From: Achromobacter piechaudii NBRC 102461
GTDB lineage: Bacteria > Pseudomonadota > Gammaproteobacteria > Burkholderiales > Burkholderiaceae_B
DNA: 64,000 nt
Reading direction: 5' to 3'
Assembly (NCBI RefSeq): GCF_001571245.1
Contig: NZ_BCTK01000001.1
Span: 1,178,001-1,242,000, forward strand
Part shown: in pieces, positions 1 through 8,109 of the stretch
Position numbering within the stretch: position 1 is the first letter of the stretch
Layout: the number at the start of each line of letters is the position of its first letter
The notes under the pieces: model-generated
Told to the model about the DNA's origin: nothing
What the model saw: the letters and a program-made list of their open reading frames with translations, nothing else
Database searches by the model: none
Made by a program: the position numbers and the translations under genes

Positions 1-1806
1 AAAAGCCGCACCGCTTACCTTGAACCGATGGTGGCCGAACAAAGCGGCGAAGTGCGGCCGTCGGCCATCGTTGTGCCCATGCGGCGCTGGGGCCGGCAGG
101 ACGGCGCATTGTGGGTCCGCCCGCAGGCCGGCAGCCGGCTCAAGGCGGGCGACATTGCCTTCATCGAGGAAGTGTCCGAACGCCTGTGCGACGCCGTCGA
201 ACGCTCGCAGTACGCGCGCACGCTGGAGCAGCGCGTCGAAGACGCAATTGCCGAACGCGACCGGATCTGGCGCTTGTCTCCAGAGCTGCTGGCGGTCGTC
301 GACGGGCAGGACCGTTTCGTCAGCGTCAACCCGGCCGTGCGGCCCATTCTCGGCTGGAGCCCCGAGCAGTTCCTGTCGATGGGCCTGACCGAGCTGATCC
401 ACCCCGACGACCAGGCCGCCACCCGCGCGACCATTGCGCAAGCCGCGCAAGGCAATCCGGCGCAAGCCGTCCGGCACATGGAAAATCGCCTGCTGACGCG
501 CGACGGCACCTATCGCTGGATCACGTGGAGCATGTCGTGGTCGCAAGACAGCCTGTACATGACCGGGCGCGACGACACGGATCTGAAAGTGCAGGGCGAA
601 ACGCTGCGCGACACCGAGCAGGCCTTGCGCCAATCGCAAAAAATGGAGGCGGTGGGCCGCTTGACCGGCGGCATCGCGCATGACTTCAACAACATGCTGC
701 AAGGCATCACGGGGGCCTTGTACCTGATCCAGCGCAAGCTGGCCGCCGGCACGCCGGAGCAGGCGCAGCGCTTCATCAACGTGGCCATGGATTCCGCCAA
801 CCGCGCCGCGCACCTGACGCAGCGGCTGTTGACCTTTTCGCGGCGCCAGCCTATCGACCCCAAGCCCTTCAACGTGGCACCGACCTTGCAGTCGATGGCC
901 GACCTGTTCCATCGCTACACGGGCGAGCGCGTGCAATTGCAGTTCGATCTGCATCCTGCGCTGTGGACCGTGCGCTGCGACAGGAACCAGTTTGAAAACG
1001 CTTTACTCAACCTGGTCATCAACGCCTGCGACGCCATGCCCAACGGAGGCACCTTGACCGTTGCAGGCAGGAATACGCATCAGGACGAAGCCGCGCTGCG
1101 CCCATATCCCGGCGTCAGCCCGGGTGACTTCGTGGAAGTGTCGGTCAGTGACATCGGCTGCGGCATGCCGCCAGACGTGTTGGCGCATGCGTTCGATCCC
1201 TTCTTCACGACCAAGCCGCTGGGCGAAGGCACGGGCCTGGGTCTGTCGATGATCTACGGCTTTGCCAAGCAGGCGGGCGGCATGGCCACGCTGGAAAGTA
1301 CCGTCGGGCAAGGCACGACGGTCCGGCTGCTGCTTCCGCGTTACGACGGTGCGCCCGACGCCGCGCAGCGCAACGAACCCGCCGCGCATCGCATGCAGGA
1401 CGCCTCGCAACCGTCGGTGGTCGTCGTGGTCGAAGACGATGCCAATGTGCGCGACATGGTGCGCGAATGCCTGGCCGAATTGGGCATGCAGGTATTGACG
1501 GCGGCGGATGGCGAGGCCGGCCTGGAACTCGTGCTGCACACGAACGACATCGACCTGCTCGTGACCGACGTGGGGTTGCCCGCGTTGAACGGGCGGCAGT
1601 TGGCCGATGCGGCGCGCGCGGCCCATCCGGGATTGAAGGTGCTGCTGATGACCGGCTATGCGGAAAGCGCGGCGCGCGGCGGCGGCTTCCTTGAACATGG
1701 CATCGAGCTCATCGTCAAACCCTTTTCGCTTGAGGTGCTGGGCGAACGGGTGCAGCGCATGCTCGATGAATCGCGGACCGAAGCCGACAACGCGCGGCTT
1801 TCTTGA
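1..1806 (+). CDS. Hybrid sensor histidine kinase/response regulator, 5' truncated by window edge
   Basis: The reading frame is open to base 1, so the first ATG at 28 is probably internal and the N-terminus lies outside the window. The visible 601 residues hold the tail of a GAF-like domain, a PAS domain (about residues 80-200), a HisKA dimerisation domain with the phosphoacceptor His in GGIAHDFNN (codon 679-681), a HATPase domain with N box NLVINACDAM, DIGCGMP and GTGLGLS, and a C-terminal receiver domain with Asp in LLVTDVGLP (codon 1567-1569) and KPF lysine. No transmembrane segment is visible, so a cytoplasmic sensor is likely. It sits 3.4 kb upstream of an NtrC-type activator with a receiver domain and near rpoN, which makes it the obvious but unproven phosphodonor for that activator. 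Confidence 0.93.
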   Translation, partial: KSRTAYLEPMVAEQSGEVRPSAIVVPMRRWGRQDGALWVRPQAGSRLKAGDIAFIEEVSERLCDAVERSQYARTLEQRVEDAIAERDRIWRLSPELLAVVDGQDRFVSVNPAVRPILGWSPEQFLSMGLTELIHPDDQAATRATIAQAAQGNPAQAVRHMENRLLTRDGTYRWITWSMSWSQDSLYMTGRDDTDLKVQGETLRDTEQALRQSQKMEAVGRLTGGIAHDFNNMLQGITGALYLIQRKLAAGTPEQAQRFINVAMDSANRAAHLTQRLLTFSRRQPIDPKPFNVAPTLQSMADLFHRYTGERVQLQFDLHPALWTVRCDRNQFENALLNLVINACDAMPNGGTLTVAGRNTHQDEAALRPYPGVSPGDFVEVSVSDIGCGMPPDVLAHAFDPFFTTKPLGEGTGLGLSMIYGFAKQAGGMATLESTVGQGTTVRLLLPRYDGAPDAAQRNEPAAHRMQDASQPSVVVVVEDDANVRDMVRECLAELGMQVLTAADGEAGLELVLHTNDIDLLVTDVGLPALNGRQLADAARAAHPGLKVLLMTGYAESAARGGGFLEHGIELIVKPFSLEVLGERVQRMLDESRTEADNARLS

Positions 1807-1934
1807 GGGGTGCGCAGGCAGGCAATGCGCGCGGTCGCGGAGCACGGGTGCCGGTGTTGCAAAGGCAGGTAAAAAGTACCGGGATCCCGGCAATGCCTGG
1901 GTAATTCCCGTTGCGCAAGGGCGAAAGCACGGCA

Positions 1935-1948
1935 GGAACGGCGCTTGC
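1935..1948 (+). promoter_or_regulatory. Sigma-54 (-24/-12) promoter
   Basis: GGAACGGCGCTTGC matches GG-N10-GC with a perfect TTGC -12 element. The predicted start of transcription is near 1960, 25 bases before the ATG at 1985. It belongs to a set of fourteen near-identical sites in this window. Confidence 0.85.
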
Positions 1949-1984
1949 TTATAGGTCTGGGCTTTTCCACTAAGGAGTCTGACT

Positions 1985-2341
1985 ATGAAATCTCGTGCTT
2001 TGACTTGCGCTTTCGTATTGGCAGCCGGTTTGACGTCCGCCGGCGCGGTAATGGCCCAAGGGGCCGCGCCGACCACGCCGTCCTCCACGCCGAATGACGC
2101 TACCGCCGCGCAGCCGAATCGCGCACAGCCTCCGGGCCAGATGGCTCCGGCGCCCAATGCGACGCCTTCGACCGGGACGATGCCGCCCGCCACTCACAAC
2201 AGCGGCACCATGTCGTCGGACAAGAAGCATTCCGGCGAAATGCCGAATCGTCCGCGTGAGGCGAACGATAACGTGAAGCGTACGCCGGCCGCTGGCGCCA
2301 CGCCGCCTCCGGGCTATCCCAATACCGGCGGCTCGAAGTAA
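1985..2341 (+). CDS. Small exported Pro/Thr-rich hypothetical protein
   Basis: The 118-residue product has a Sec signal peptide (MKSRAL followed by a hydrophobic stretch and a VMAQ-GA type cleavage site near residue 25). The mature part is low-complexity, rich in Pro, Thr, Ala and Asn with no recognisable domain. The start is supported by an AAGGAG site at 1972-1977. It has its own sigma-54 promoter and is followed by a strong terminator, so it is monocistronic. A similar exported, Pro-rich, sigma-54-preceded gene lies at 25387. Function unknown; a periplasmic stress protein is a guess. Confidence 0.8.
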   Translation: MKSRALTCAFVLAAGLTSAGAVMAQGAAPTTPSSTPNDATAAQPNRAQPPGQMAPAPNATPSTGTMPPATHNSGTMSSDKKHSGEMPNRPREANDNVKRTPAAGATPPPGYPNTGGSK

Positions 2342-2356
2342 ATCCGCCGCAGTAGC

Positions 2357-2388
2357 AGAAGGCTTCCCTCGGGAAGCCTTCTTTTTTG
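2357..2388 (+). terminator. Rho-independent terminator
   Basis: A perfect 12-bp stem (AGAAGGCTTCCC / GGGAAGCCTTCT) is followed by a run of T on the + strand. It ends the transcript of the small exported protein before the convergent rpoN gene. Confidence 0.9.
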
Positions 2389-2433
2389 CGGGTATGCGCA
2401 AGCGCGCAGACGGCCGGTGTGACGCAGACAGCC

Positions 2434-3891
2434 TTAATGCTGGCGACGCAATTCGGCCGGCGGCACGCGTAGTTGCCCGCGGTACTTGGAGACCGTGCGA
2501 CGCGCCAGCAGGATGCCGCTGGCCGCCAGTTGCTGCGTCAGCGCCACATCCGAAAGCGGCATGGTCGGATCTTCGGCGTCCACCATTTCCTTGATGAGCG
2601 CCCGCACCGCGGCCGCAGAACAAGAGCCGCCCGATTCCGTCGCCAGTTCGCGCGAGAAGAAATGGCGAAACTCGAAGACGCCACGCGGCGTCACCATGTA
2701 CTTGCCCACGGTCGCGCGGGACACGGTGGATTCATGCATGTCCAGGTCGTCAGCGACTTCACGCAGCATCAAGGGACGCAGGGCCACTTCGCCGTATTCG
2801 AAAAAAGTCTGCTGGCGCTTGACGATGGCCTCGGCCACCCGCTGGATGGTTGTATAGCGCTGCTCGACGTTGCGCACCAACCAGCGCGCCTCTTGAAGCT
2901 CCTGCGCCATCGGACTGCGATCGTCCAGGCGCGCGCGCCGGAACAGGTCGGCGTAGGTGCGATGCAGGCGAGCTTGCGGCATGGCGTGACGATTGGGCAG
3001 CACGCGCCAGCGCGAATGCCACTTGTCCACGAAGACATCGGGCACCACGTATACCGGCGCCTCGGAGCTATAGCGCGATCCGGGCTTGGGATCCAGGCTG
3101 CGGATGAGCGCGCACGCGTCACGTACCTCGTCGTCGGTGCAGCCCAGCAAGCGGCGCAGCCCGACGTTATCGTTCTTGCCCAGGCGGTCCAGGTGTTCGC
3201 GCACGATGCGCAAGGCCAGGTCGCGCACTTCCGGCGCGACGGCTTGCACCGCCGCCAGTTGCAAGGACAGGCACTCGGTCAGGTCGCGCGCCGCCAGGCC
3301 CGGTGCGTCAAGCTGCTGCACCAGACGCAGGGCGGCAGTCCATTCGCTTTCATCGGGCGGCGGGCTGAAACCCGCGTGCTCGGGATCGCACAGGCTGGTG
3401 AGCGGCACGCGCAGGTAGCCGTCGTCATCCAACGCGTCAATGATGAATTCCGCCAGCAGCCGATCGCGCGGCTCAAGGTGATAGTTGCCCAGGTCGGCGG
3501 ACAGCCGTTCGCGCATCGATACCGACGCGCACACCCATTGGCCCATGTCCTTGCCGTCGCCGCCACCGGTCAGTTGCGTCGGGTAGTCGCCGGAATAGGC
3601 GGGCGCATCGGGCAGCGGCTCATCGGCCTCGGCGGCCGAGGGCGGGGAGGGGTCAGCCATGGGGGCCGACTCTTCTCCAAAACTGGCGGAAGTTTTAAGG
3701 GAATCGCCGTCATGCAGCGGTTCGGTGTCCTGCTCGTCGCCATCTTCCAAAAAAGGATTGGTGGCGAGCGCGTGTTCCACCGCGGTCGTGAATTCAAGCG
3801 CCGACATCTGCAGCAGCTTGACAGACTGCTGCAAGCGCGGCGCGAGCGTCATCTGTTGGCGCAGGCGCAATTCTTGCGAGGGGTGGCCCAA
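2434..3891 (-). CDS. rpoN: RNA polymerase sigma-54 factor, probable second copy
   Basis: The protein carries all RpoN landmarks: an N-terminal region I (LRLRQQMTLAPRLQQ, LLQMS), an acidic region II, the core-binding region and, 22 residues from the end, the RpoN box ARRTVSKYR. I place the start at a TTG (3891) rather than the ATG at 3942. The ATG abuts the -12 element of a perfect sigma-54 promoter and would lie upstream of the transcript, whereas the TTG has AGGAG six bases upstream and gives the usual short lead into region I. The product is then 485 residues. The gene lies 142 bases downstream of a same-strand sigma-54 activator. The classical lptB/hpf/ptsN context is missing, which suggests an accessory paralogue dedicated to a local regulon; whether another rpoN exists cannot be seen here. 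Confidence 0.95.
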   Translation of the reverse strand: MGHPSQELRLRQQMTLAPRLQQSVKLLQMSALEFTTAVEHALATNPFLEDGDEQDTEPLHDGDSLKTSASFGEESAPMADPSPPSAAEADEPLPDAPAYSGDYPTQLTGGGDGKDMGQWVCASVSMRERLSADLGNYHLEPRDRLLAEFIIDALDDDGYLRVPLTSLCDPEHAGFSPPPDESEWTAALRLVQQLDAPGLAARDLTECLSLQLAAVQAVAPEVRDLALRIVREHLDRLGKNDNVGLRRLLGCTDDEVRDACALIRSLDPKPGSRYSSEAPVYVVPDVFVDKWHSRWRVLPNRHAMPQARLHRTYADLFRRARLDDRSPMAQELQEARWLVRNVEQRYTTIQRVAEAIVKRQQTFFEYGEVALRPLMLREVADDLDMHESTVSRATVGKYMVTPRGVFEFRHFFSRELATESGGSCSAAAVRALIKEMVDAEDPTMPLSDVALTQQLAASGILLARRTVSKYRGQLRVPPAELRRQH

Positions 3892-3894
3892 TCG

Positions 3895-3930
3895 AGTCTC
3901 CTGGATGAATGCCGCCGAAGGGCGGCGCAT
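3895..3930 (-). other. rpoN 5' leader with hairpin and ribosome-binding site
   Basis: Between the predicted transcription start (about 3931) and the TTG codon, the leader contains a GCCGCC-CTTC-GGCGGC hairpin followed by AGGAGACTCGA before TTG. The hairpin and weak start codon could limit translation; this is inference. Confidence 0.5.
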
Positions 3931-3942
3931 CCTGGTACTCAT

Positions 3943-3956
3943 GCAAGATCCGTGCC
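3943..3956 (-). promoter_or_regulatory. Sigma-54 promoter of rpoN (autoregulation)
   Basis: On the minus strand TGGCACGGATCTTGCAT is a full consensus -24/-12 element (GG at 3956-3955, GC at 3944-3943). The predicted start near 3931 gives a leader of about 40 bases to the TTG start of rpoN. It implies that sigma-54 drives its own gene. Confidence 0.85.
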
Positions 3957-4033
3957 AGGTCGGTTTTCGGGCGCGGCCAGAGACAAAACCGCCTCTGGCA
4001 GCGACCGTATTACAAGCCGACGGTAAGAACTGC

Positions 4034-5035
4034 TCAGACGCCGGACAGCCCCTCTTTTTCGTAGACGTCCAGCCGGTTGTACAGGGTCTTCAAGCTGACG
4101 CCCAAGGTGTCGGCCGCCAGGCGCTTGTCACCGCCGTGATGGGCGAGTGTGGCCAGGATGAACGCGCGTTGCGCCTGGCCCAAGGGCATGCCCACCGGAA
4201 AGCTCATCGCGCCTTCGCGCATCTCGGCGTGTTGGCTGGCGGCGGGGCGGGCAAGCAGGTTGGTGTCCAGCTGCGCGTCCGACAAGATGAAGGCACGCTG
4301 GACCACGTTGCGCAGTTCGCGTACATTGCCCGGCCAGTCGTGCTGGGCAATGGAGTCCAGCATGCGTTTGGAAAAGGTTTTCTGGGTTTGGTATTGGGCG
4401 TTCAACTGATCCAGGAAGCGCTGCGCCAGTATCACGGCGTCGTCGCCGCGTTCACGCAGCGGCGGCACGCGCAGCGGGATCACCAGCAGGCGATGCAGGA
4501 AGTCCTGGCGCAAGCGGCCATCGGCTACCGAGGCCGCAGGGTCGCGGTTGCTGGCGCAGATGATCCGCACGTTGGCGCGCAGCAGGTCGGAGCCGCCCAC
4601 GCGCTGATAGGTGCCGGCTTCCAGTACGCGCAAGAAATGCACTTGCATGTCGGGCGGCATTTCGGTCACTTCGTCCAGGAACAAGGTGCCGCCGCTGGCG
4701 TATTCGAAATAGCCTGCGTTCTGCGCAACAGCGCCCGTGAAGCTGCCTTTCTCGTGGCCGAACAGTTCGGCGTGCGCCAGCGTGCCGCTGATCGCGCCGC
4801 AATTGACGGCGACAAACGGCGCGCCGCGACGTTCGCTGGCATCGTGGATCGCGCGGGCAACGATTTCCTTGCCCGCGCCGCTTTCGCCCACGATGAATAC
4901 GCTGGCGTCGGTAGCCGCCGCCAGCTGCAATTGGGATGCTAACTTCTGCATGACCGTAGACATGCCGGTCACGTCCATGGGAATGACCGAAGACGCGGGC
5001 GCGCTGTCGCGCCGCGCGGTGGTGCGATTTGCCAT
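4034..5035 (-). CDS. Sigma-54-dependent transcriptional activator lacking a sensor domain
   Basis: This 333-residue bacterial enhancer-binding protein is an AAA+ ATPase followed by a Fis-type helix-turn-helix. Visible motifs are Walker A GESGAGKE (residues 50-57), the sigma-54 contact loop GSFTGA (97-102), Walker B TLFLDE (about 117-122), arginine-finger region and C-terminal HTH LGVSLKTLYNRL. Only about 25 residues precede the AAA+ domain, so there is no receiver, GAF or PAS input; PspF is a precedent for such architecture, where a partner protein provides control. It is transcribed toward rpoN with a 142-base gap and is divergent from a second activator. No sigma-54 promoter precedes it, fitting a gene that sits above the regulon. 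Confidence 0.93.
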   Translation of the reverse strand: MANRTTARRDSAPASSVIPMDVTGMSTVMQKLASQLQLAAATDASVFIVGESGAGKEIVARAIHDASERRGAPFVAVNCGAISGTLAHAELFGHEKGSFTGAVAQNAGYFEYASGGTLFLDEVTEMPPDMQVHFLRVLEAGTYQRVGGSDLLRANVRIICASNRDPAASVADGRLRQDFLHRLLVIPLRVPPLRERGDDAVILAQRFLDQLNAQYQTQKTFSKRMLDSIAQHDWPGNVRELRNVVQRAFILSDAQLDTNLLARPAASQHAEMREGAMSFPVGMPLGQAQRAFILATLAHHGGDKRLAADTLGVSLKTLYNRLDVYEKEGLSGV

Positions 5036-5241
5036 ACATTTACCTCGGGCCGCCGGGGCCTTACGCGACAGAACAATCGTAGTAGGAGGGTTGTAGCGCG
5101 TTTGCGACCAGTTGCAAGTATTCGAAAACTTTAGTCGACGGTATCGATTGTTTACGCATTATGCCGCCAGAGTGACTATCCTCATATTCATAAATGCGCT
5201 TAGAAAACCCACGGGTTCGCGCACCGGCAACAGGAGAAGCT

Positions 5242-6624
5242 ATGCCTCATTTGCTAGTCGTCGATGACGACGACGCGATTCGGGAAACACTGGCCGAGAT
5301 GGGTCGCGACAGCGGCTTTTCGGTAGCGGTGGCAGGTAGCGTGAAAGATGCGCTGATACAGCTGGAACGGCAAGCGCCGGATCTGGTGTTGACGGACGTC
5401 CGTCTTCCCGGTGGCAACGGCATGGACATATTCAAGAACGCAGCCGTGGCCAGCGCCGAGGTCGTCGTGATGACGGGCCACGGCACGGTGGACTACGCCG
5501 TGCAGGCGCTGCGCCTGGGCGCCAGCGATTTCCTCGTCAAGCCCATCTGCATGGAGCGCCTGAACGAGATCCTGACCCGAGTGGTCACGAACGCCGGCGG
5601 TGAACTGCCGGGAATGCCGTTTGAAGAGCCGGGGCGTTTCGGCAAGCTGTACGGTGAATCGGAACGCATGGTGCAGCTGTATCACCAGATCGGACGCGTC
5701 GCGCCCACCAACGTCACGACGCTGCTGATCGGCGAAAGCGGCACGGGCAAGGAATTGGCCGCCCACGCCATCCACGAACTCAGCGCGCGCCGTCAGCGCC
5801 CGTTCATCGCGGTCAACTGCGGCGCCATTTCGCCCAACCTGATCGAAAGCGAAATGTTCGGCCACGAGCGCGGCAGCTTCACGGGCGCCGACCGCCAGCA
5901 CAAGGGTTACTTCGAACGCGCGGACGGTGGCACGCTGTTCCTGGACGAAGTCACCGAGATGCCGCTCGACCTTCAGGTCAAGCTGCTGCGCGTGCTTGAA
6001 ACCGGGCAGTTCATGCGGGTGGGCACCAACCGCGAAATCAGCTGTGATATCCGCATCGTCGCCGCGACTAACCGCAATCCCGAGCACGCCGTGCAGGAAG
6101 GCAAGTTGCGCGAGGATCTTTATTACCGCCTGAGCGTATTCCCCATCGAATTGCCGCCGCTGCGCGAGCGCGGCGATGACATCCTGTTGCTTGCGCAGCG
6201 TTTTCTGCAAGCGCAAAACCTGGAATCGGGACGTAATAAATACTTCTCGCCCGAAGCCTCGCAGGTGCTCAAGCAATACGAATGGCCAGGCAACGTGCGC
6301 GAGCTTAAAAACTTCGTGCGCCGTGCTTTCATCATGGCCGATGGGGATGTGCTGGGTGTGGATATGCTCGCTCCGCACGTGTCTCCGGCAGGGGAAGCAG
6401 TGGGCGGCGAAGTCAGCGTGCCCGTGGGCGAAACGCTGGCCGAAGCGGATCGTCGTCTGATCCTGGCTACGCTTGAACGCTGCAATGGCGTCAAGAAACA
6501 GGCTGCGATGATGTTGGGCATCAGCCCCAAGACGCTCTACAACCGTCTTGAAGAATATGCGGCCGCCGGATTCGCACTGCCCGGCGAGAGTGCCGGGCAG
6601 CGCGATTCCAGGGATGCGGCCTGA
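5242..6624 (+). CDS. NtrC-family sigma-54 response regulator
   Basis: The 460-residue protein has a receiver domain (Asp52 in LVLTDVRLP, Lys100 in FLVKPI), an AAA+ domain with Walker A GESGTGKE (about 164-171), GSFTGA (211-216) and TLFLDE, and a C-terminal Fis-type HTH with LGISPKTLYNRL. I chose the ATG at 5242 because of CAGGAGA eight bases upstream and because the receiver domain begins immediately. The recognition helix is close to that of the divergently encoded activator (both KTLYNRL), so the two may bind related enhancer sites. The nearby hybrid kinase is a plausible phosphodonor. Confidence 0.94.
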   Translation: MPHLLVVDDDDAIRETLAEMGRDSGFSVAVAGSVKDALIQLERQAPDLVLTDVRLPGGNGMDIFKNAAVASAEVVVMTGHGTVDYAVQALRLGASDFLVKPICMERLNEILTRVVTNAGGELPGMPFEEPGRFGKLYGESERMVQLYHQIGRVAPTNVTTLLIGESGTGKELAAHAIHELSARRQRPFIAVNCGAISPNLIESEMFGHERGSFTGADRQHKGYFERADGGTLFLDEVTEMPLDLQVKLLRVLETGQFMRVGTNREISCDIRIVAATNRNPEHAVQEGKLREDLYYRLSVFPIELPPLRERGDDILLLAQRFLQAQNLESGRNKYFSPEASQVLKQYEWPGNVRELKNFVRRAFIMADGDVLGVDMLAPHVSPAGEAVGGEVSVPVGETLAEADRRLILATLERCNGVKKQAAMMLGISPKTLYNRLEEYAAAGFALPGESAGQRDSRDAA

Positions 6625-6633
6625 CCGTAAGGC

Positions 6634-7017
6634 TTACTTGTTATAGCGGGTCTTCAGATCCGCCATGCAAGTGTCCTTGGCGTTGCCAGACATGGCGTCG
6701 CACTTCTCCTTGCCAACCTTGTAGTCCGCGTCGTTCTTGGTCTTCGCGGCGTCATGGTTGGCTTCGGCCTTCGCCTTGCCGGCCTTGGCGTCGGCGCGGG
6801 CCTTGTCGCGGGAAGCTTCGGCCTGCTTCTGGCAGACGTCCTTCTGGTTGCCCTTCATCGCGTCGCAAGCCTTTTTGTCCATTTTGTATTGGCTGTCGAT
6901 TTGATCGTTCGTGCGCACGGGCGCCGAGCTGCCTTGGGTGGTTTGCGCGGAAGCCTGGAAGGCGACGGCGGACAGGCACAAGGCGATAGCGGGGCAAACG
7001 GTTCTGGACAGATTCAT
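6634..7017 (-). CDS. Small exported Cys-repeat protein
   Basis: The 127-residue product has a signal peptide ending near AFQASAQ and a charged Lys/Ala/Asp-rich mature region. Two internal repeats are visible, CDAMKGNQKDVC and CDAMSGNAKDTC, each with a Cys pair ten residues apart, separated by an Ala/Lys-rich helical stretch. This suggests two disulphide-closed loops joined by a helix in the periplasm. The start at 7017 is chosen for the AAGGAG site just upstream. It is transcribed from a sigma-54 promoter divergent from that of the next gene. I do not recognise a named family; function unknown. Confidence 0.82.
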   Translation of the reverse strand: MNLSRTVCPAIALCLSAVAFQASAQTTQGSSAPVRTNDQIDSQYKMDKKACDAMKGNQKDVCQKQAEASRDKARADAKAGKAKAEANHDAAKTKNDADYKVGKEKCDAMSGNAKDTCMADLKTRYNK

Positions 7018-7070
7018 GACTGACTCCTTAGGGTAAGGGTCCACGCTGAGGCGGACCTGCAGACACTAGA

Positions 7071-7084
7071 GCAAATGCCGTTCC
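7071..7084 (-). promoter_or_regulatory. Sigma-54 promoter for the Cys-repeat protein
   Basis: Minus strand GGAACGGCATTTGC: GG at 7084-7083, GC at 7072-7071. The predicted start near 7059 gives a 42-base leader to the ATG at 7017. Its -24 box lies 10 bp from that of the divergent promoter at 7095. Confidence 0.85.
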
Positions 7085-7094
7085 CGGCATCGCA

Positions 7095-7108
7095 GGCACG
7101 GCGCTTGC
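7095..7108 (+). promoter_or_regulatory. Sigma-54 promoter for the hydrophilic protein at 7156
   Basis: GGCACGGCGCTTGC, consensus -24/-12. The predicted start near 7120 leaves a 36-base leader. Confidence 0.87.
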
Positions 7109-7155
7109 GTCTGCAATGCCTGCCATACAGCAACACCTTCACAGCGGAGAACGAC

Positions 7156-7413
7156 ATGACGAAAAACGAATCGATGAATCATCCGAAGGCATCCGCCGCA
7201 AGCGAGGATTCGGACACCGGCAAGTCCCAGGCCAACCAACCCAAGGACGACACCGAAGCCGCGCATGACAGCGGCCAGTTCGGGGCGGACAAGCCGGGAT
7301 TCGGCAAGGACAGTCAGCCGGCCAAGCGGCCCGAGGACAAGAAGCCGAACACGCAAGGAGCGCAGTTCGAAGAAGGGGGCCAGTATCCCGGCAAGCGCCC
7401 GGAAGGCCAATAA
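7156..7413 (+). CDS. Small hydrophilic, probably disordered stress protein
   Basis: The 85-residue protein is almost entirely polar (Lys, Asp, Glu, Gln, Ser, Pro, Gly) with no hydrophobic core and no signal peptide, resembling hydrophilin or KGG-type stress proteins in composition. The C-terminal half has repeated GQF/GQYPGK-like turns. The ATG at 7156 follows GCGGAGAA and the frame upstream looks non-coding. It is expressed from its own sigma-54 promoter and ends at a terminator shared with the convergent gene. Function unknown; desiccation or osmotic protection is a guess from composition. Confidence 0.8.
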   Translation: MTKNESMNHPKASAASEDSDTGKSQANQPKDDTEAAHDSGQFGADKPGFGKDSQPAKRPEDKKPNTQGAQFEEGGQYPGKRPEGQ

Positions 7414-7439
7414 AAAAAAGCCGGGCGATCAGCCCGGCT
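7412..7439 (-). terminator. Rho-independent terminator in a convergent junction
   Basis: AGCCGGGC / GCCCGGCT stem with loop GATCA; the T run lies on the minus side (A8 at 7412-7419), so it mainly ends the DUF378 transcript, whose TGA stop is inside the loop. Confidence 0.85.
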
Positions 7440-7710
7440 CTTCGCCCCAGCGAAACAACATCACTACGCAATGCAAAGCGGCCAATCCGATGACGCCCTG
7501 GATGCCGCGCGTGACGGTCGCGTTGGGAATCACCCGCGCGATCACGTCCAGATTCACAGCGGCAATCAAGCCGCAATTCAATCCGCCGGCCACCACGGCG
7601 ATCAATGCCGCCCAATCCAGCACCGACAGCTCGCGCTGCCGCCCGGCCGCTTTGGCGGCAAGTTCTTCTTCCCGTGCAGCAATTTCTTCACTCTCGCCCG
7701 ACATGTCCAT
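7429..7710 (-). CDS. DUF378-like small membrane protein
   Basis: The 93-residue protein has a charged N-terminus (Glu/Arg-rich helix, residues 5-30) and two membrane segments (LDWAALIAVVAGGLNCGLIA and GIQGVIGLAALHCVVMLF), the pattern of DUF378/YuzA proteins. The ATG at 7710 has GGAG ten bases upstream; an alternative ATG lies at 7704. It follows the acidic gene at 8050-7781 by 70 bases on the same strand with no promoter visible between them, so both are likely read from the sigma-54 promoter at 8110-8123. Confidence 0.75.
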   Translation of the reverse strand: MDMSGESEEIAAREEELAAKAAGRQRELSVLDWAALIAVVAGGLNCGLIAAVNLDVIARVIPNATVTRGIQGVIGLAALHCVVMLFRWGEEPG

Positions 7711-7780
7711 GGTGCGCTTGCTCCGGTAAGGGTCGGCTTGGGGCGGGCGTTCGCCCGCCGCTGGTCGATGCTGCTGGGCA

Positions 7781-8050
7781 TCAACCGCCGTTGCGGACGG
7801 GATCGGGCGGCGAATGCGACACGCCGGCGTCGTCGGCATCCGTGACGTGGTCTGGCGCGATGTCTTCGCCGTCGGCCTCATCGTCGAACAGATCGAGGTC
7901 GACGCTTTCGCGCTCGCCGGTGGCCTGCGAATCGCTATCGGTGTGTACCAGGCCCGGAGGCAGGTCGCTGGCAGAGTCCGAGGAATCGCTGGGACCGACG
8001 TCGGGACGGCCACTGGTGTCGGGGTCGAGAATATCTGGGCGGGTAGGCAT
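7781..8050 (-). CDS. Small acidic hypothetical protein
   Basis: The 89-residue product is Asp/Ser/Pro-rich and strongly acidic, with no hydrophobic segment or signal peptide; a disordered cytoplasmic protein is likely. It is the first gene after a consensus sigma-54 promoter and is divergent from the stress membrane protein at 8181. No family recognised. Confidence 0.72.
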   Translation of the reverse strand: MPTRPDILDPDTSGRPDVGPSDSSDSASDLPPGLVHTDSDSQATGERESVDLDLFDDEADGEDIAPDHVTDADDAGVSHSPPDPVRNGG

Positions 8051-8109
8051 GACGGTCTCCAGGAAGCGTCTTTAAAAGGGGCAGCGCGCGCTGCGTTTGA
8101 CGCGCCGCC

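Noticed and set aside
3892-3942. ATG at 3942 as the rpoN start
   Set aside because: It abuts the -12 element of a consensus promoter and would precede the transcription start; the TTG at 3891 has a ribosome-binding site and gives the normal N-terminus.
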